In this document: positions 3,113-5,032 of the stretch, piece after piece
Numbering within the stretch: the first letter of the stretch is position 1
Layout: the number at the start of each line of letters is the position of its first letter
Origin: an uncultured Alphaproteobacteria bacterium
GTDB taxonomy: Bacteria; Pseudomonadota; Alphaproteobacteria; Rs-D84
NCBI GenBank assembly: GCA_947589625.1
Contig: CANQCM010000070.1
Coordinates: 1-5,032 of the forward strand
Length of the DNA stretch: 5,032 bases
Direction: 5' to 3'
Notes under the pieces: model-generated
The model's input: only the letters and a program-made list of their open reading frames with translations
Told to the model about the DNA's origin: nothing
Databases searched by the model: none
Made by a program: the position numbers and the translations under genes

Positions 3113-5032
3113 ATGAATGCAAAAAAATATATGTACGGAATGATTCGCGCATGTTCTATTGTTGCGATTGCATCTGTACTGGGCGGTGTTTCATATTCTG
3201 CCATGGCAGATGAAAGCGCTCCGAACTGGCAAAATGAATGGAAAGATGGTAAACGCCAAGATTCCAAAGTGGGTCAATGGTTGGGCACAAACGAAAATCA
3301 AGACGCAACATTAAACTATCAAACATTTAACGGTCAATCTGCTGAGGAAGCAGGTGGCGCTGTTGCTAATTTTTCACCAAAAAATTTAACAATTACAGGT
3401 GTTACTTTCAGCAACAATAAAGTTACTAGCGATAAGTTTAGTAGAGAAAAACACGGTCCAAAAGATGGCGAAGTAAACGGTGGTGGTGCATTATATTTAG
3501 GTTCTAGTTCAAAAACCACTATAACTGGCAGCACATTTACTGGCAACACATCAACAGGTGACGGTGGTGCAATTGCAACCCGTTATGATACAGGTATGCC
3601 CGAGACTGCTGAAAACAAAAAAGCAAGTTTGAAAATTGAAAAAACCACATTCAGAAATAATTCAGCAAGTATTGACAAGCAAGGTTGGGGTGGTGCATTA
3701 TATAACACATTTGATGATTTGGACGCCAAAGGCAACACATTTGTTGGCAATTCCGCTTATGCTGGTGGTGCATTTGCTAACGAAGGTGGTCGCTCAAAAG
3801 GTGATGATAAAAAACCTACATTAGCAAACTCTACTTTCACAAATAACTTTGCGAAACACGCAGGTGGTGCTGTATATAACAGTGCAGATGGTCAATTAGA
3901 CTTGGAAGGCACTACTTTTGTTGGCAACCATGCAGAATTTGGTGGTGCTGTAAGTAATTCAGCGAAACTATCAGGAACAAAAGCAGGTGAAATTACCAGT
4001 TTGAAAGGTGCGACATTCTCGGGTAATACCGCAGGTCAAGGTGGCGCAATCTGGAACAAAGGTAAAATTGAAAACCTGTCTGGTACATTTGAAAACAATT
4101 CTGCAACCAGAAATGCTGGTGCAATTATGAATGGGGACGGTAATAGTACCATAACCTTTGCAGAAAATGAACCTACAATCTTTAGTGGTAATCGTTCTGG
4201 GGCAGACGGTGGTGCAATCTCTAACACTGGTTCTATTACATTTAATGGCGATATCACATTTGCAAACAATTCTGCCGCAGGTAATGGTGGTGCAATCAGC
4301 AACGGCGAAGCAGGTAATTTGAACTTCAAATCTGGTACAACAACATTTAGTGGTAATACTGCAAATGGCGTGAAAAACGATATTGAAAACAATGGTACTA
4401 TCCATATCGGAAATAATGGTTCTGATGCAACTGTTGTTTTAGATGGCGGTATCACTGGTACAGGTACATTGAATGTTGATGCAAAAGGTGTTTTGAATAT
4501 TGGTACATCACATGTTGAACAGAAAGATATTCATTTGACCAATGGCGCACACGTACATTTTACCCTGCAAGACCAAAACAATTATGGAAAACTGATTGCA
4601 AAAGAAGGCAAAATTCACGGTAATCAAGTAGATAATGTTTTCGTAATTGATTACATTGGTGAAGCAGGCACATATGATATCTTAGAGGGCACATTGGAAA
4701 CCGCTGAACAAGATATTAAAACTGAACTGAATGAAGAAAATGTATCAAGTAAAATCTTTAAGAAAACTGATAAAGAAAAACAAGATCATTCTGTTACATT
4801 TGAACTGAAAGATGCATCTGAAATGGCGTCAGAACTGACAGGTGCAACGGGGAGTACGATTGATTCAATCCGTGCAACAGCGCAAAATACACAATTGTCA
4901 CGCGTGTCTTTGGCAATTCAACAGACCTTGGACAATCTGTCTGATAGTGATGAAAAAGCCGATTATTCTGCGGCGTCTGCATACATTGACCGCGAAGTGT
5001 CTGGTGCAAAATCTCATCAATCGCCAATTGTG
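3113..5032 (+). CDS. Secreted Pmp-like beta-helix surface protein, probable autotransporter (3' end outside window)
   Basis: The frame is open for 640 codons and runs off the window. ATG 3113 follows AAAGGGG (3100-3106) by six bases. Residues 1-32 form a signal peptide: basic start, hydrophobic core ending in VLGGVSYSAMA, then DES, with cleavage predicted after Ala32. Residues about 81-415 hold 11 paired repeats of the polymorphic outer membrane protein type: FxxN (FSNN, FTGN, FRNN, FVGN, FTNN, FENN, FANN and others) alternating with GGA(I/V/L/F), often followed by xN. One copy is degenerate (NAGAIMN). Such repeats form a right-handed parallel beta-helix. Residues about 415-550 continue as Gly/Asn/Thr-rich, probably beta-helical sequence without the motif. 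The last 80 or so residues are Ser/Ala/Gln-rich and look helical, like the linker before an autotransporter beta-barrel, which would lie beyond the window. Export by Sec is likely and surface display is inferred. An adhesin role is plausible but unproven. Confidence 0.9.
   Translation, partial: MNAKKYMYGMIRACSIVAIASVLGGVSYSAMADESAPNWQNEWKDGKRQDSKVGQWLGTNENQDATLNYQTFNGQSAEEAGGAVANFSPKNLTITGVTFSNNKVTSDKFSREKHGPKDGEVNGGGALYLGSSSKTTITGSTFTGNTSTGDGGAIATRYDTGMPETAENKKASLKIEKTTFRNNSASIDKQGWGGALYNTFDDLDAKGNTFVGNSAYAGGAFANEGGRSKGDDKKPTLANSTFTNNFAKHAGGAVYNSADGQLDLEGTTFVGNHAEFGGAVSNSAKLSGTKAGEITSLKGATFSGNTAGQGGAIWNKGKIENLSGTFENNSATRNAGAIMNGDGNSTITFAENEPTIFSGNRSGADGGAISNTGSITFNGDITFANNSAAGNGGAISNGEAGNLNFKSGTTTFSGNTANGVKNDIENNGTIHIGNNGSDATVVLDGGITGTGTLNVDAKGVLNIGTSHVEQKDIHLTNGAHVHFTLQDQNNYGKLIAKEGKIHGNQVDNVFVIDYIGEAGTYDILEGTLETAEQDIKTELNEENVSSKIFKKTDKEKQDHSVTFELKDASEMASELTGATGSTIDSIRATAQNTQLSRVSLAIQQTLDNLSDSDEKADYSAASAYIDREVSGAKSHQSPIV

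Noticed and set aside
3971..4455. Two long minus-strand frames, one Cys/Thr-rich
   Set aside because: They are reverse-strand shadows of the repeated FxxN/GGA codons of the surface protein; the regular composition comes from those repeats.

Overview
The window looks like chromosomal DNA of a Gram-negative bacterium with moderate GC content. The evidence is a signal-peptide-bearing surface protein with polymorphic-outer-membrane-protein (Pmp) type repeats, a tRNA with an encoded CCA end, sigma-70-like promoters and U-tailed intrinsic terminators. The overall style (AT-leaning third positions mixed with many 'cgcgc' runs, and a secreted GGA-repeat protein) would fit a host-associated, possibly gut-dwelling alphaproteobacterium. 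That taxonomic guess is inference only. Every convincing intact gene is on the + strand.

Layout. 1-666: an unrecognised small membrane-anchored protein. 667-870: a tRNA-Lys(UUU) unit with a likely promoter, a hairpin leader and an intrinsic terminator. 875-985: on the minus strand, a short reading frame resembling an internal fragment of RhuM-family proteins, probably a decayed gene. 1011-2367: a two-gene operon, a TatD-family metal-dependent hydrolase overlapped by a TcdA-type (ThiF/E1-like) enzyme, driven by an extended -10 promoter so close to the start codon that the mRNA should be leaderless or nearly so. 2441-2780: a self-contained unit (promoter, 5' hairpin, strong ribosome binding site, DUF378 two-helix membrane protein, terminator). 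2822-3091: a consensus-like promoter followed by about 230 nt that folds into a long closing helix carrying three arms and ends in an intrinsic terminator. 3113 to the window end: a large secreted Pmp-like beta-helix protein, cut by the window edge.

The part most worth attention is the structured RNA at about 2857-3091. It matches no RNA family I can name. It ends 22 nt before the surface-protein start codon, and no other good promoter is visible for that gene. The simplest model is a structured leader, possibly an attenuator, controlling the surface protein; a free-standing small RNA is the alternative. The heptamer GGTGGTT occurs both in one arm and in the terminator stem, so two mutually exclusive pairings are visible. 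TcdA-type enzymes modify A37 of ANN-decoding tRNAs, so the tRNA-Lys nearby encodes a likely substrate of the TcdA homologue.
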